Positions 1 through 8,738 are shown, counted from the first letter of the stretch. The stretch is 64,000 nt of DNA from Aeromonas veronii (GCF_040215105.1 NZ_CP157875.1:3678501-3742500), one strand, 5' to 3'. The notes: generated from the letters alone by a model not told the origin. Program-made: numbers and translations.

Positions 1-580
1 CCGGCAAGAGGGCGCCGGTCGCCTCGATGTCGGCACTGTGGATCAGCGCCCGCGGCGCCATCTGGAAGGGGCTGAAGCCCTGATCCGGCTCCTGGCCGAG
101 TTCACCGGCGACCCTGAGGGTCGTGTTGCCCACCTCGAGCTCATCCCCGAGCCTGGCACCGAGCAGTTTCATCACCCGATCGGAGAGCCAGATTTCGCCG
201 GGGGCCGGGGCCCGTTGCGGGCTGAGTTCCAGCTTGCCGTAGAAGGGAAACTCCGCCGGCACGGCCCGGATGGAGGCCAGCTGCAGGTTGTCACCGTGAA
301 ACAGCATGCTGTTGAAACTGACCGTGGTCTGCACCGCCAGACCGTTCCGGGCGGCCTGTTCGAGCCACTCCCCCTGCGCCGGGGTGGCCGTACGCAGCAC
401 CCGGTCGGCACCGATGAAGTCCCGCCCCGAGGCCTTGAGCCCCGCATCCAGCCTATCGGCCACCAGCGCCACACTCAGCACGCAGGCCACGCTCAGGGCC
501 AGGGCCAGTACAAACCAGCGCAGTTCACCGCTGAAACCTTCCCGGCGCAGCAGTTTCAAACCCAGTCTCCACCTGCTCAT
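1..580 (-). CDS. ybbP: ABC transporter permease, FtsX family (YbbP-like), 5' part only
   Basis: The start codon lies at 580 and the reading frame stays open to the window edge, so only about the first 193 residues are present. The start overlaps the ybbA stop by 4 bp (ATGA), which indicates translational coupling. The protein begins MSRWRLGLKLLRREG, has one hydrophobic segment at about residues 20-40 (a typical first FtsX-type helix) and then a periplasmic domain containing VPAEFPFYGKLEL and FQMAPRALI, which I recognise from the YbbP family. The family supplies the membrane part of an ABC complex with YbbA and is a MacB-like mechanotransmission type rather than a classical importer. Its substrate is not established. 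The C-terminal helices are off the window. Confidence 0.88.
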   Translation of the reverse strand, partial: MSRWRLGLKLLRREGFSGELRWFVLALALSVACVLSVALVADRLDAGLKASGRDFIGADRVLRTATPAQGEWLEQAARNGLAVQTTVSFNSMLFHGDNLQLASIRAVPAEFPFYGKLELSPQRAPAPGEIWLSDRVMKLLGARLGDELEVGNTTLRVAGELGQEPDQGFSPFQMAPRALIHSADIEATGALLP

Positions 581-1290
581 GACGACTCCCTGACGCGGGC
601 CACTTGCGACATGACCTCGGCCTCCAGCCGTCCCGCCGCCATCACCAGCTGCCGCTGGCAGCGCTGGGCCAGCTCATGATCGTGGGTCACCACCACCAGG
701 GTAGTGTTATGTTCTCTGTTCAGGCGAAACAGCAGTTCGATCACCTTCTCCCCCGTCTTGCTGTCGAGGTTGCCGGTGGGCTCATCCGCCAACAGCAATT
801 GGGGACGGGTCATGAAGGCCCGGGCGATGGCCACCCGCTGCTGCTCACCGCCGGAGAGCCGGGGCGGCAGATGATGCAGCCGCTCGGAGAGCCCCACCTC
901 GGCCAGGAGCTCGCGGGCCCTGGGCTCGCAGTCCACCTCCCCGCGCAGCTCGGCCGGCAGCATGACATTCTCCAGGGCGCTCAGGGTCGGCAACAGCAGG
1001 AAGGACTGGAAGATGAAGCCCACCTGCTCGGCCCGCAGCCTGGCGCGCCCCTCCTCATCGAGCTGGGTGAGTGACTGGCCGAGGATCTCGATGTCGCCGC
1101 TGCTCGGCAGATCCAGCCCGGCCAGGAGCCCGAGCAGGGTGGATTTGCCGGAGCCGGAGGCACCGACCAGCGCCAGGGTCTCCCCCGTGTTGACCTGCAG
1201 ATTGATCCCCTCGAGGATGCAGAGGCTCTCCTGGCCGAGGCTAACCGTCTTGCCCAGCCCGTTGACTGTGATGATGGGGGTTGAACTCAT
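577..1290 (-). CDS. ybbA: ABC transporter ATP-binding protein YbbA
   Basis: This is a 237-residue ATPase of the LolD/MacB-type family. Visible motifs are Walker A GASGSGKST (residues 43-51), the signature LSGGEQQ (145-151) and Walker B LLLADEP (165-171), followed by a switch histidine in VVTHDHE. The length is that of the family. It is followed at once by the FtsX-type permease ybbP (4 bp overlap) and diverges from tesA, the same arrangement as tesA-ybbA-ybbP in Escherichia coli. It should energise YbbP at the inner membrane. The substrate is unknown; a link to TesA (lysophospholipid or thioester metabolism) is suggested only by conserved neighbourhood. Confidence 0.93.
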   Translation of the reverse strand: MSSTPIITVNGLGKTVSLGQESLCILEGINLQVNTGETLALVGASGSGKSTLLGLLAGLDLPSSGDIEILGQSLTQLDEEGRARLRAEQVGFIFQSFLLLPTLSALENVMLPAELRGEVDCEPRARELLAEVGLSERLHHLPPRLSGGEQQRVAIARAFMTRPQLLLADEPTGNLDSKTGEKVIELLFRLNREHNTTLVVVTHDHELAQRCQRQLVMAAGRLEAEVMSQVARVRESS

Positions 1291-1560
1291 GTTGCGTTTC
1301 CTGTGTGCTTGGGCCCTGAATGGCGGTGAATGATGAGCGTTGAATTCATGGCATTATTCCTGTTTACTCGGACCCTTGCTGAAAATCCATACCGGCGAAA
1401 CGGCAGGGCCATCATGACCTGGTCACGGACGTGTCGACGCCATGGCAGGGTGGCCGTCATCCTGCCCCTTGCCGATAATCCATAGCGCCTGATGAATCGG
1501 GCCTTGCATGACATGATGGGAGTTGAATCCATGGCGCGTTTTCTGCTGGCTTTGAGTTGC
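1271..1560. repeat. degenerate tandem duplication of the tesA start region
   Basis: Three imperfect copies of one segment lie between ybbA and tesA. Each carries an ATGATG, then GTTGAA, then an in-frame ATG: at about 1271-1301, 1330-1360 and 1513-1541. The third is the real tesA start. A second matching pair, of the type CCTTGC-GA-AATCCATA followed by GGGCC and ATGAC, occurs near 1374-1417 and 1468-1515. The first copy still reads MLRFLCAWAL from 1290, similar to the tesA start MARFLLALSC. I read this as decayed duplications of the tesA promoter and start region. Confidence 0.55.
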
Positions 1561-2154
1561 CTGTACTGCTGGGTGTCCTCGGTGCAGGCCCAGACCCTGC
1601 TGGTACTGGGGGACAGTCTGAGTGCCGGCTATCAGATGCAGGCCGAGCAGAGCTGGCCTGCCCTGCTCAATGAGAAGTGGCAGCAGCAAGGGGGCAAGCA
1701 CAGGCTCATCAACGCCAGCATCAGCGGCGAGACGACCCAGGGCGGTCTGGCCCGCCTGCCTACCCTGCTCGAGGAGCACAAACCGGATTGGGTGCTGATC
1801 GAACTGGGGGCCAACGACGGCCTGCGCGGCTTCGCCCCGGCCATCACCCGGGCCAACCTGAGCAAGATGCTGGCGCTGACCAAGGCCAGCCAGGCCCAGA
1901 CCGTGCTGACCCAGATCCAGCTGCCCCGCAACTACGGGGCTCGCTACCTGCAACAGTTCGAGCAGATCTTCCCGGATCTCGCCAAGGCCAATGCGCTGCC
2001 TCTGATGCCCTTCTTTCTGGATGATATTGCGCTGCGCCCTGAACTCATGATGAATGATGGACTGCATCCCACCGCAGAAGCCCAGCCGCAGATCCGCGAT
2101 CGGGTCGCGAGTTTCATCGAGCCCCTGCTGGCCCAGTCACCCGCAAAAGGCTAA
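1531..2154 (+). CDS. tesA: acyl-CoA thioesterase I / lysophospholipase L1 / arylesterase
   Basis: This is a periplasmic SGNH hydrolase of 207 residues, close to the 208 of E. coli TesA. It hydrolyses thioesters and lysophospholipids. Catalytic blocks are visible: GDSLSAGY (residues 27-34, nucleophile Ser29), GAND (93-96) and DGLHP with Asp176 and His179. Residues 1-20 form a signal peptide ending VQA. I chose the ATG at 1531, not the upstream in-frame ATG at 1492, because a GGAG lies 8 bp before it and the signal peptide begins there. It diverges from ybbA-ybbP. The duplicated spacer in front of it may carry its promoter. Confidence 0.95.
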   Translation: MARFLLALSCLYCWVSSVQAQTLLVLGDSLSAGYQMQAEQSWPALLNEKWQQQGGKHRLINASISGETTQGGLARLPTLLEEHKPDWVLIELGANDGLRGFAPAITRANLSKMLALTKASQAQTVLTQIQLPRNYGARYLQQFEQIFPDLAKANALPLMPFFLDDIALRPELMMNDGLHPTAEAQPQIRDRVASFIEPLLAQSPAKG

Positions 2155-2175
2155 CCCGCTCGTCGTCACGGACAG

Positions 2176-2206
2176 CAAAAAGCCCCCGCCAAGGCGGGGG
2201 CTTTTT
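2176..2206. terminator. bidirectional terminator between tesA and cheV
   Basis: A perfect stem AGCCCCCGCC/GGCGGGGGCT with a 2-base loop is flanked by an A-run on the left and a T-run on the right. It therefore suits both the plus-strand tesA transcript and the converging cheV transcript. Confidence 0.9.
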
Positions 2207-2248
2207 CATGTCGCAACTCTATGTTGCAACCTGGGCGCGAGCGCGGGG

Positions 2249-3193
2249 TCAGGCCCCCAGGATCTGGCGCAGCCGCTCCTGGGCCACCCCCACCAGCAGG
2301 TCCGGTTGGAACTTGGAGATGAAGCGATCGCACCCCACCTTCTTCACCATGGCCTCGTTGAAGTTGCCGCTCAGCGAGGTGTTGAGGGTGATGAAGAGAT
2401 CGGCCATGCGCGGATCGCTGCGCACCTCGTGGGTGAGGCGATAACCGTCCATCTCCGGCATCTCCGCATCGGTGATCATCAGCATGATCTCGTCGGTCAC
2501 CTTCTTGCCCGCGTCACACCAGCCCTTGAGCAGCTTGAGGGCCTGCAGACCGTCCTGGCACTCGATCACCTCGAGTCCAAGCTGGGCCAGGGTCTCGCGC
2601 ACCTGGTTGCGAGCCGTGCTGGAGTCATCGACGATGAGCACCCGGCGCCCCTGCATCTGGGGCAGGATATTGCGGTCGAGCACCTCGTTCGAGATGCGGA
2701 TGTCGTAGGTGATGATCTCCGCCAGCACCTTCTCCACATCGATGATCTCGACGATCTGATCGACGTCCCCCTCGGGGATGCGGGTGATGGCGGTCAGGTA
2801 GTTGGAGCGACCGGCGGAGCGCGGCGGCGGCAGTATGTCCTTCCAGGTCATGTTGACGATGTGGGCCACCTGCCCCACCAGAAAGCCCTGAATGGTGCGG
2901 TTGTACTCGGTGATGATGAGGTTGGATTCACTGTCGATGGGCATGGGGCGCATGCCGATGGCGCCGCGCAGGTTGATCACCGGGATGGAGGCCCCGCGAA
3001 TGTTCGCCACCCCGCTGATGTTGTGGTGGGCCCCCGGCATCTTGTTGAGGTGGGGCAGTTTGACCACCTCCCGCACCTTGAACACGTTGATTGCAAACAA
3101 CTGCTGGGATCCCAGGCGGAACATCAGCAACTCCAGACGGTTCTCTCCCACCAGCTGGGTACGTTGATCCACTGAATCCAATATGCTCGCCAT
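2249..3193 (-). CDS. cheV: chemotaxis coupling/response regulator CheV
   Basis: A 314-residue cytoplasmic protein joining a CheW-like domain (about residues 10-165) to a receiver domain (about 183-310). CheV couples chemoreceptors to CheA and its receiver is thought to act as a phosphate sink or adaptation module. In the receiver the acidic pair is D189-D190 in VDD, the phospho-acceptor is D242 in MITDAEMPEMDG, and the conserved lysine lies in SKFQP. It stands alone: no other chemotaxis gene is in the window, which is common for cheV. A poor promoter region and no regulator are visible upstream. Confidence 0.94.
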   Translation of the reverse strand: MASILDSVDQRTQLVGENRLELLMFRLGSQQLFAINVFKVREVVKLPHLNKMPGAHHNISGVANIRGASIPVINLRGAIGMRPMPIDSESNLIITEYNRTIQGFLVGQVAHIVNMTWKDILPPPRSAGRSNYLTAITRIPEGDVDQIVEIIDVEKVLAEIITYDIRISNEVLDRNILPQMQGRRVLIVDDSSTARNQVRETLAQLGLEVIECQDGLQALKLLKGWCDAGKKVTDEIMLMITDAEMPEMDGYRLTHEVRSDPRMADLFITLNTSLSGNFNEAMVKKVGCDRFISKFQPDLLVGVAQERLRQILGA

Positions 3194-3477
3194 ATAAAGC
3201 CCTTAGGTCCGTTGCCCGAGTGCCGCCCCGTCTCGGGACGCCAAGATACCAATAGGATCCGCATTCTCCCCTGCCGGGGCAACACGGTTCCAGATAGAAA
3301 TAATGAAAAAGGTCGGGGAAAGATAGGGACTTGCGCCAGGGGCGTGATCTTCACCCCATCGCCGGCATGGCGTTGAACAAGCAGGCCCCAGTTCCCGCTA
3401 TCCAGGGTTATCGACCAGAGTGGCGCAATACTGAACCGGGGATTTTCAAACCCGGTACCTGTCTGCCGCGCGCCCAT
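3194..3477. other. non-coding gap between porin terminator and cheV
   Basis: About 280 bases between the cheV start and the terminator of the porin gene. Short reading frames here lack ribosome sites and family features. The cheV promoter must lie here, but I could not pick clear -35 and -10 boxes. Confidence 0.5.
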
Positions 3478-3510
3478 AAAAAAACCGGCCGCGAGGCGGC
3501 CGGTTCAAAA
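3478..3510 (-). terminator. rho-independent terminator of the porin gene
   Basis: The stem is ACCGGCCGC/GCGGCCGGT (3484-3492 with 3496-3504) with a GAG loop. The run of A on the left side becomes the U-tract when read from the minus strand, 25-60 bp after the porin stop. Confidence 0.9.
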
Positions 3511-3535
3511 ATACAGTAGGCAGTCAGGGAATGAC

Positions 3536-4636
3536 TTAGAAGTTGTACTGCAGTGCTACCGCTACGATGTCGTCGGTAGACTTGCCCAGGCTGTTCTTGC
3601 CGGTGGAGCCGACTTCGTCCAGCAGGTTGATCTTGTAATCAACGTAGGCGTTGAAGTTGTCGGTGAAGTTGTACCAGGCACCCACGGAGACGTACTCGGT
3701 GGAGGTGTCATCGATACCGTGGGCATCGTCTTTCACGTCAGTACGCAGGTAAGCCAGGGACGGCTTGAACTTCGGCGTGATGTTGTACTGCACGACGGCT
3801 TCGTAACCATCCATCTTCTCGGCGTAACCGCGCATGGCGCCGGTATCGACGAACATGTGGTCTTCACCGTGGGAGTAGGTGGCCGCCATATAGAGGTTGC
3901 CGGCAGAGTACTTGGCGCCCACACCGAACAACTTGGCATCGTCGTTGCCGCCGAAGCTCACGTTCTCGGACTGCTCGTCGGTCTTGCCAGCCTGGTTGTA
4001 GGCGGCACCCAGGCTCAGGCCCATGTCGAAGTCATAGTTGGCAGACAGGGCGTAACCTTCGGAAGAGCCTTTCGGGTTCCAGGTGCCGTTCGGGCCAACA
4101 CGTTCGCTGCGGCTTTCGTTCTGCGGATCGTTGTTGCCGGTGAACTGGGCGCCCAGAGTCAGGCCCTGCCAGTTGTAGATGTACTGAGCCAGGGCGTTGT
4201 TACGACCGGTACCGAACACGTCGGTGTCCTTGCCCAGGCCGTCACCACCCCACTCAGGCAGCACGTCGGTGTAGTTGTTCACCGCTTTGGTGAACAGACC
4301 GTCCTGGCGACCGTAGCTGAAGGCACCGAAGCGATCGTGCTTGATACCGGCATAGCCATAACGCAGCTCGTCGTTGTCAGAACCGGACACCGGCAGGTTG
4401 TACTCGGCGAAGCCGAATGCGGTCAGCTCGTCGTCAATCTTGGTCTCGCCGGCAATGTGCAGACGCAGGTAGCTGGCATCGCCTTCGGCGTCGTTGTCAT
4501 CGGTACCGTAGTACATGCCGTTGACACGGCCGCCGATGTCCAGCTTGGAGCCATCCTGATCGTAAACAGTGGCAGCTTGTGCGCCGCCAGCCAGCAGCAG
4601 GCTGGAGATGGCCATGGTCAATGCTGTCTTTTTCAT
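3536..4636 (-). CDS. outer membrane general porin (OmpC/Porin_4 type)
   Basis: A 366-residue porin with a clear signal peptide (MKKTALTMAISSLLLAGGAQA), a mature start ATVYDQDG, alternating amphipathic strands throughout, and the C-terminal ...ALQYNF ending in Phe that outer-membrane beta-barrels need for assembly. A 16-strand trimeric general diffusion porin is expected. The motif GGRVNGMYYG near the N-terminus and the FAEYNL block fit enterobacterial-type porins. I chose the ATG at 4636 (AGAGGAAC just upstream) over the ATG at 4660, since the signal peptide starts there. The gene is single, with its own terminator and a long leader. Confidence 0.92.
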   Translation of the reverse strand: MKKTALTMAISSLLLAGGAQAATVYDQDGSKLDIGGRVNGMYYGTDDNDAEGDASYLRLHIAGETKIDDELTAFGFAEYNLPVSGSDNDELRYGYAGIKHDRFGAFSYGRQDGLFTKAVNNYTDVLPEWGGDGLGKDTDVFGTGRNNALAQYIYNWQGLTLGAQFTGNNDPQNESRSERVGPNGTWNPKGSSEGYALSANYDFDMGLSLGAAYNQAGKTDEQSENVSFGGNDDAKLFGVGAKYSAGNLYMAATYSHGEDHMFVDTGAMRGYAEKMDGYEAVVQYNITPKFKPSLAYLRTDVKDDAHGIDDTSTEYVSVGAWYNFTDNFNAYVDYKINLLDEVGSTGKNSLGKSTDDIVAVALQYNF

Positions 4637-4960
4637 TATTAGTTCCTCTGGTGTAAACACTCTCTATCAGACCTGTGCTCGGTCGTTTGATCGGGTTTAT
4701 GTTCCGATGACCTAGGGTAGATCCGGAAACCTTGACTGGAACTGAAGCGACGGATGATTAATTCGAAAACACCACGAGAAGGCTATTTTTCCCGACACAA
4801 AGTGTCGCCACCATTGACATGTGTCGATATTTAAATCTAAAAAAATGAATTTAATCGAAGCAAATGAATGACCATGGAAGGGAAAGGCAGTCGTTTATAT
4901 CGACAACCATAGCATCCCCATGGTGAGAAAAGCATCTCCTTTATGATGCCCCCTCGCCAA
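4637..4960. other. long porin upstream region with GTGTCG repeats
   Basis: This 324-base gap separates the porin start from the stop of the CBS-domain gene; both genes are on the minus strand. It holds the inverted pair CGACAC-AAA-GTGTCG (4793-4807) and a further GTGTCG at 4821-4826, plus an AT-rich stretch at 4830-4860. No gene is visible. It is probably the porin promoter and regulator region. Confidence 0.5.
4793..4826. promoter_or_regulatory. possible regulator-binding repeats upstream of porin
   Basis: The sequence shows CGACAC, three bases, GTGTCG (a perfect 6-bp inverted repeat) and then a third GTGTCG 19 bp further. It lies about 160-190 bp upstream of the porin start. Binding by a dimeric regulator is an inference; I cannot name the factor. 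Confidence 0.35.
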
Positions 4961-5371
4961 TCAGATAGGCTCCCATGCCTGCATGACGCCGAGCAGATCT
5001 TTCCAGCTGACGATCCCCACCAGGGTGCCGTTTTCCAGCACCGGCAGACAGGAGACATGTTTCTCCAGCATCAGCCTGGCGGCCGCCTGCAGGGTCTTGT
5101 CCGGGGAGATGGTGACGGGGTGGCGGCTCATGATCTGGTGGGCGCGACGATAGAGGGTTTCGGTATCGCGGGTCATCTCCGCATCGGTATCCAGATAGGG
5201 GCTGATGGCCCGCAGCATGTCTCTGTCCGAGATGACCCCTACCAGCACGTCCTCCTCCAGCACCAGCAGGTGGCGAAAGTGGGCCGCATCGAAGATCTCC
5301 TTGATGACGTTGAGCCTGTCATCCATGGAAACCGTTGCGATCCGGGTCGTCATGATATCTCTCACCAGCAT
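4961..5371 (-). CDS. CBS-domain pair protein
   Basis: A 136-residue protein made almost wholly of two CBS domains (about residues 7-62 and 80-132). Visible signatures are VRDIMTTRIATVS, VGVISDRDML, IMSRHPVTISPDKTL and VGIVSWKDLL. Such stand-alone pairs bind adenosyl nucleotides and act as energy or ligand sensors, but the partner cannot be told from sequence. An AGGAGG lies 6 bp before the ATG. It diverges from yheS and lies upstream of the porin gene on the same strand, separated by about 320 bp, so cotranscription is unlikely. Confidence 0.9.
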   Translation of the reverse strand: MLVRDIMTTRIATVSMDDRLNVIKEIFDAAHFRHLLVLEEDVLVGVISDRDMLRAISPYLDTDAEMTRDTETLYRRAHQIMSRHPVTISPDKTLQAAARLMLEKHVSCLPVLENGTLVGIVSWKDLLGVMQAWEPI

Positions 5372-5525
5372 GCCTGCCTCCTGCTACCTGACTGATGTCT
5401 CTGTTATGGCACGTTTTTCTGTCCGCAACCAGTCGGCGCCCCCCGCCTCCAGTGCATATTGGTGCCATTTCACGTAAAATCCGCGCCAGTTTCTCCCTTT
5501 CATTCGAATCAAGCAGATCCAACCC

Positions 5526-7436
5526 ATGATAGTTGCCAGTCAAATCGAACTGATCCGCGGCGGCCGCACGCTGCTGGACAACGCCTCCGCCACCATACAT
5601 CCCGGCCACAAGGTGGGTCTGGTGGGCAAGAACGGTTGTGGCAAGTCCACCTTCTTTGCACTGGTGCGGGGTGAACTGGCCATCGACAACGGCAGCTTCA
5701 GCCTGCCCGTCGGCTGGCAGATTGCGGGGGTGGCCCAGGAGACCCCGGCGCTGGACTGCTCGGCCCTCGAATACGTGATCGACGGCGACAGGGAGTTTCG
5801 CACGCTAGAGGCCCGCCTCGCCCAGGCAGAGAAAGATGACGATGGCCTGGCGGTGGCAGAACTGCACGGCAAACTCGACACCATCGGTGCCTACAGCATC
5901 CGCGCCCGCGCCGCCGAGCTGCTGCACGGCCTCGGCTTTGGGGGCGATCAGCTCGCCTCACCGGTGAAGAGCTTCTCCGGTGGCTGGCGCATGCGCCTGA
6001 ACCTGGCCCAGGCCCTGCTGTGCCGCTCCGATCTGCTGCTCTTGGATGAACCCACCAACCATCTGGATCTCGACGCCGTCATCTGGCTAGAGAAGTGGCT
6101 CAAGGGCTATCAGGGCACCCTGGTGCTGATCTCCCACGACCGCGACTTCCTCGACTCCGTGGTGAATCGCATCATCCACATCGAAAACGGCAAGCTGAAC
6201 GAATACAGCGGCGGTTACTCCGACTTCGAACTGCAGCGGGCCGAACACCTCGCCCAGCAGCAGTCCATGTACGAGAAGCAGCAGCGGGAGATGTCCCACA
6301 TGCAGGCCTATGTGGACCGCTTCCGCTACAAGGCCTCCAAGGCCCGTCAGGCCCAGAGCCGGTTGAAAGCCATGGAGCGGATGGAGAAGATCCTGCCCGC
6401 CCACGCCGACTCCGAGTTCAGCTTCGAGTTTCGCGAGCCCTCGGCCCTGCCAACCCCCCTCATCGCCATGGAGAACCTCTGCGCCGGTTACGGTGACAAG
6501 GTGATCCTGGAGAAGATCAAACTCAACCTGGTGCCGGGTTCGCGCATCGGCCTCTTGGGGCGCAACGGTGCGGGCAAATCCACCTTCATCAAGATGCTGT
6601 CCGGCAGCAACCCGCCCCTGTCAGGCAAGCTGGAGGTGAGCGCCGGGGTCAGCATCGGCTACTTCGCCCAGCATCAGCTGGAGACCCTGCGCCTCGATGA
6701 CACCCCCCTCGATCACCTGGCGCGCCTCGCCCCTGACAAGACCGAGCAGGAGCTGCGCAACTACCTCGGCAGCTTCGGCTTCCACGGCGACAAGGCACTG
6801 GACAAAGTCGCCCCCTTCTCCGGCGGCGAGAAGGCGCGGCTGGTACTGGCCCTCATCACCTGGCAAAAGCCCAACCTCTTGCTGCTGGATGAACCGACCA
6901 ACCACCTGGATCTGGAGATGCGCCACGCCCTGACTATGGCGCTGCAAGGCTTCGAAGGGGCCATGGTGGTGGTCTCCCACGATCGCCACCTGCTGCGCAC
7001 CACCACGGATGACTTCTATCTGGTGCACGGCGGCCGGGTCGAGCCCTTCGACGGGGATCTGGACGACTACCACAAGTGGCTGGGCGAGCAGGACAAAGAG
7101 TCCAGCAACCGACAAGGGGACGCCCCCACCTCTGCCAACTCGGCGGTGGCGCGCAAGGATCAGAAACGGCGCGAGGCGGAATTCCGGCAAGCGACGCGGC
7201 CCCTTCGCCAGAAGCTCGAGAAGCTCGAGGCCAGCATGGAGAAGCTGCAAGCCAGGCTCGCCGATATCGAGAGCCAGCTGGCGGATCCCGCCATCTACGA
7301 GGAGAGCGCCAAGCCCAGGCTCTCCGAGCTGCTCAAATCCCAGGGGCCTCTCAAGGAGGAGCTGGAAGGGGTGGAACTCGAGTGGATGAGCCTCTCGGAA
7401 GATCTGGAGAGCCAGGAGCAAGCCTTCTTTGCGTGA
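5526..7436 (+). CDS. yheS: ABC-F family ATPase YheS
   Basis: A soluble 636-residue protein with two ABC ATPase domains and no membrane segments. The first Walker A is GKNGCGKST (residues 34-42), the first signature is SGGWRMR, the second Walker A is GRNGAGKST and the second signature SGGEKAR. Between them lies the long charged linker (about 245-310) typical of ABC-F factors, and residues 545-636 form a Lys/Glu-rich coiled coil. Family members bind the ribosomal E site and help translation of difficult sequences. The length matches E. coli YheS (637). It is the first gene of an apparent operon with the next two genes. Confidence 0.95.
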   Translation: MIVASQIELIRGGRTLLDNASATIHPGHKVGLVGKNGCGKSTFFALVRGELAIDNGSFSLPVGWQIAGVAQETPALDCSALEYVIDGDREFRTLEARLAQAEKDDDGLAVAELHGKLDTIGAYSIRARAAELLHGLGFGGDQLASPVKSFSGGWRMRLNLAQALLCRSDLLLLDEPTNHLDLDAVIWLEKWLKGYQGTLVLISHDRDFLDSVVNRIIHIENGKLNEYSGGYSDFELQRAEHLAQQQSMYEKQQREMSHMQAYVDRFRYKASKARQAQSRLKAMERMEKILPAHADSEFSFEFREPSALPTPLIAMENLCAGYGDKVILEKIKLNLVPGSRIGLLGRNGAGKSTFIKMLSGSNPPLSGKLEVSAGVSIGYFAQHQLETLRLDDTPLDHLARLAPDKTEQELRNYLGSFGFHGDKALDKVAPFSGGEKARLVLALITWQKPNLLLLDEPTNHLDLEMRHALTMALQGFEGAMVVVSHDRHLLRTTTDDFYLVHGGRVEPFDGDLDDYHKWLGEQDKESSNRQGDAPTSANSAVARKDQKRREAEFRQATRPLRQKLEKLEASMEKLQARLADIESQLADPAIYEESAKPRLSELLKSQGPLKEELEGVELEWMSLSEDLESQEQAFFA

Positions 7437-7437
7437 C

Positions 7438-7890
7438 ATGGCGACCATGACAGACGAGCGGGTCCCCTGCCACGCGCTGCCGAGCCCGCTCGACTTCTGG
7501 AACTGGAGCGGCAAGCATTACGGCCAGCGCAGTCAGGACTGGTTGCAGGTGCAGACACTCGGCGGCAACGTCAATCTGGCCCTGCTGCTGCACCGGCTGG
7601 ATCTGGACGACATAGTGGTGGATCTGGGGGCCCTGCAGCCGGCCCTGATCCAGACGGAGGCGGTGCTGACCCCCTGGCGCACCCTGCGCCAAAATGCCAA
7701 GTCCCGGCTCGATGAGAGCGAGTACCAGACCATGCTGGCCCACGAGCTGGAGCTGGAGCGACTGCAACAGGGCGTCTTGCTGCAAGCCCTGCGCGCCCTG
7801 CCCCTGTATCGGGGAGAGAGCCACAACCTGTTGAACTATCTAACGATATTGGGGGCCCAGCAGGGTCCCCTCAGAGACCTAATATGCTGA
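7438..7890 (+). CDS. TIGR02444/DUF2390 family protein
   Basis: A protein of about 150 residues of unknown function. The block DFWNWSGKHYG near the N-terminus, followed by VNLALLLHRLD and a leucine-rich C-terminal half, is what I recall of the TIGR02444 family, which often follows yheS in gammaproteobacteria. The start is uncertain: the ATG at 7438, the ATG at 7447 and a TTG at 7429 are all in frame, and the nearest AGGAG (7414-7418) is best spaced for the TTG, which would overlap the yheS stop. The stop overlaps the rlmJ start by 7 bp, so the three genes are probably cotranscribed. Confidence 0.8.
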   Translation: MATMTDERVPCHALPSPLDFWNWSGKHYGQRSQDWLQVQTLGGNVNLALLLHRLDLDDIVVDLGALQPALIQTEAVLTPWRTLRQNAKSRLDESEYQTMLAHELELERLQQGVLLQALRALPLYRGESHNLLNYLTILGAQQGPLRDLIC

Positions 7891-8738
7891 GCTATCGCCA
7901 CGCCTTTCACGCCGGCAACCATGCCGACGTCCTCAAACACGCCGTCCAGGCCCTGATCATCGAGTCCCTCAAGAAGAAGGAGAAGCCCTTCATCGTGCTG
8001 GACACCCATGCCGGCGGCGGTCTCTACGATCTGCGCGGCGACTGGTCCCAGAAGAAGGCCGAATATGTCGACGGCATAGGCCGGCTGTGGGACGAGCGGA
8101 GCCAATGGGCCGCCATGGCCCCCTATCTGGGCGTCATCGGGGAGATGAACCAGAGCGGTGAGCTGCACACCTATCCCGGTTCCCCCGAGCTCTCCCGCCG
8201 TCTGCTGCGCGAGCAGGACAAGCTGGCGCTGATGGAGCTGCACAACAACGAGGTGGAGGACCTGCGCGCCAACATGGGTTATGACCCCCGCGTCGCCGTG
8301 CACCACCGTGACGGCTTCGAGGGACTGGTGGCCCTGCTGCCGCCGACTCCGCGCCGCGGTCTGGTGCTGATCGATCCGCCCTATGAGCTCAAGGAAGACT
8401 ACTTCGCCGTGGTCGATACCCTCAAAAAGGCACAGAAACGCTGGGCGACCGGCATCTATGCGCTCTGGTATCCCATCCTGGGGCAGGAGGCGGACAAGTC
8501 CCGCGACATGCTCAAAGCCATCAAGCGGGAGAACTTCGGCAATGTGCTGGTGGCCGAGCTGGAAGTGGCGGGTCAGACCGCAGATTGGGGCATGAACGGC
8601 TCCGGCATGTTGATCATCAGCCCCCCCTGGATGCTGGCCGAACAGATCGAGGCTTTCTTGAAGCCCCTGTGCGCCAAGCTGGCCCAGGGCGCCGGCGCCC
8701 AGTACCGGGTGGAGTGGCTCAACAAAATCGAGGAATAA
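7884..8738 (+). CDS. rlmJ: 23S rRNA (adenine(2030)-N6)-methyltransferase RlmJ
   Basis: A 284-residue SAM-dependent methyltransferase that makes m6A2030 in 23S rRNA. It begins MLSYRHAFHAGNHADVLKH, the diagnostic start of the RlmJ (YhiR) family. The SAM-binding block is VLDTHAGGGLYDL (residues 38-50) and the catalytic N6-adenine motif is DPPY (164-167). The length matches E. coli (280). It overlaps the preceding gene by 7 bp. Together with yheS, which acts on the ribosome, the operon has a translation theme. Confidence 0.95.
   Translation: MLSYRHAFHAGNHADVLKHAVQALIIESLKKKEKPFIVLDTHAGGGLYDLRGDWSQKKAEYVDGIGRLWDERSQWAAMAPYLGVIGEMNQSGELHTYPGSPELSRRLLREQDKLALMELHNNEVEDLRANMGYDPRVAVHHRDGFEGLVALLPPTPRRGLVLIDPPYELKEDYFAVVDTLKKAQKRWATGIYALWYPILGQEADKSRDMLKAIKRENFGNVLVAELEVAGQTADWGMNGSGMLIISPPWMLAEQIEAFLKPLCAKLAQGAGAQYRVEWLNKIEE

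Noticed and set aside
1287..1532. Minus-strand frame of 81 residues in the ybbA-tesA spacer, with repeated RRYG-SAR motifs
   Set aside because: The repeated peptide comes from the duplicated spacer. No family match or ribosome site is visible.
2054..3175. 373-residue plus-strand frame opposite cheV
   Set aside because: It is the high-GC antisense shadow of cheV; it has no start signal and no domain.
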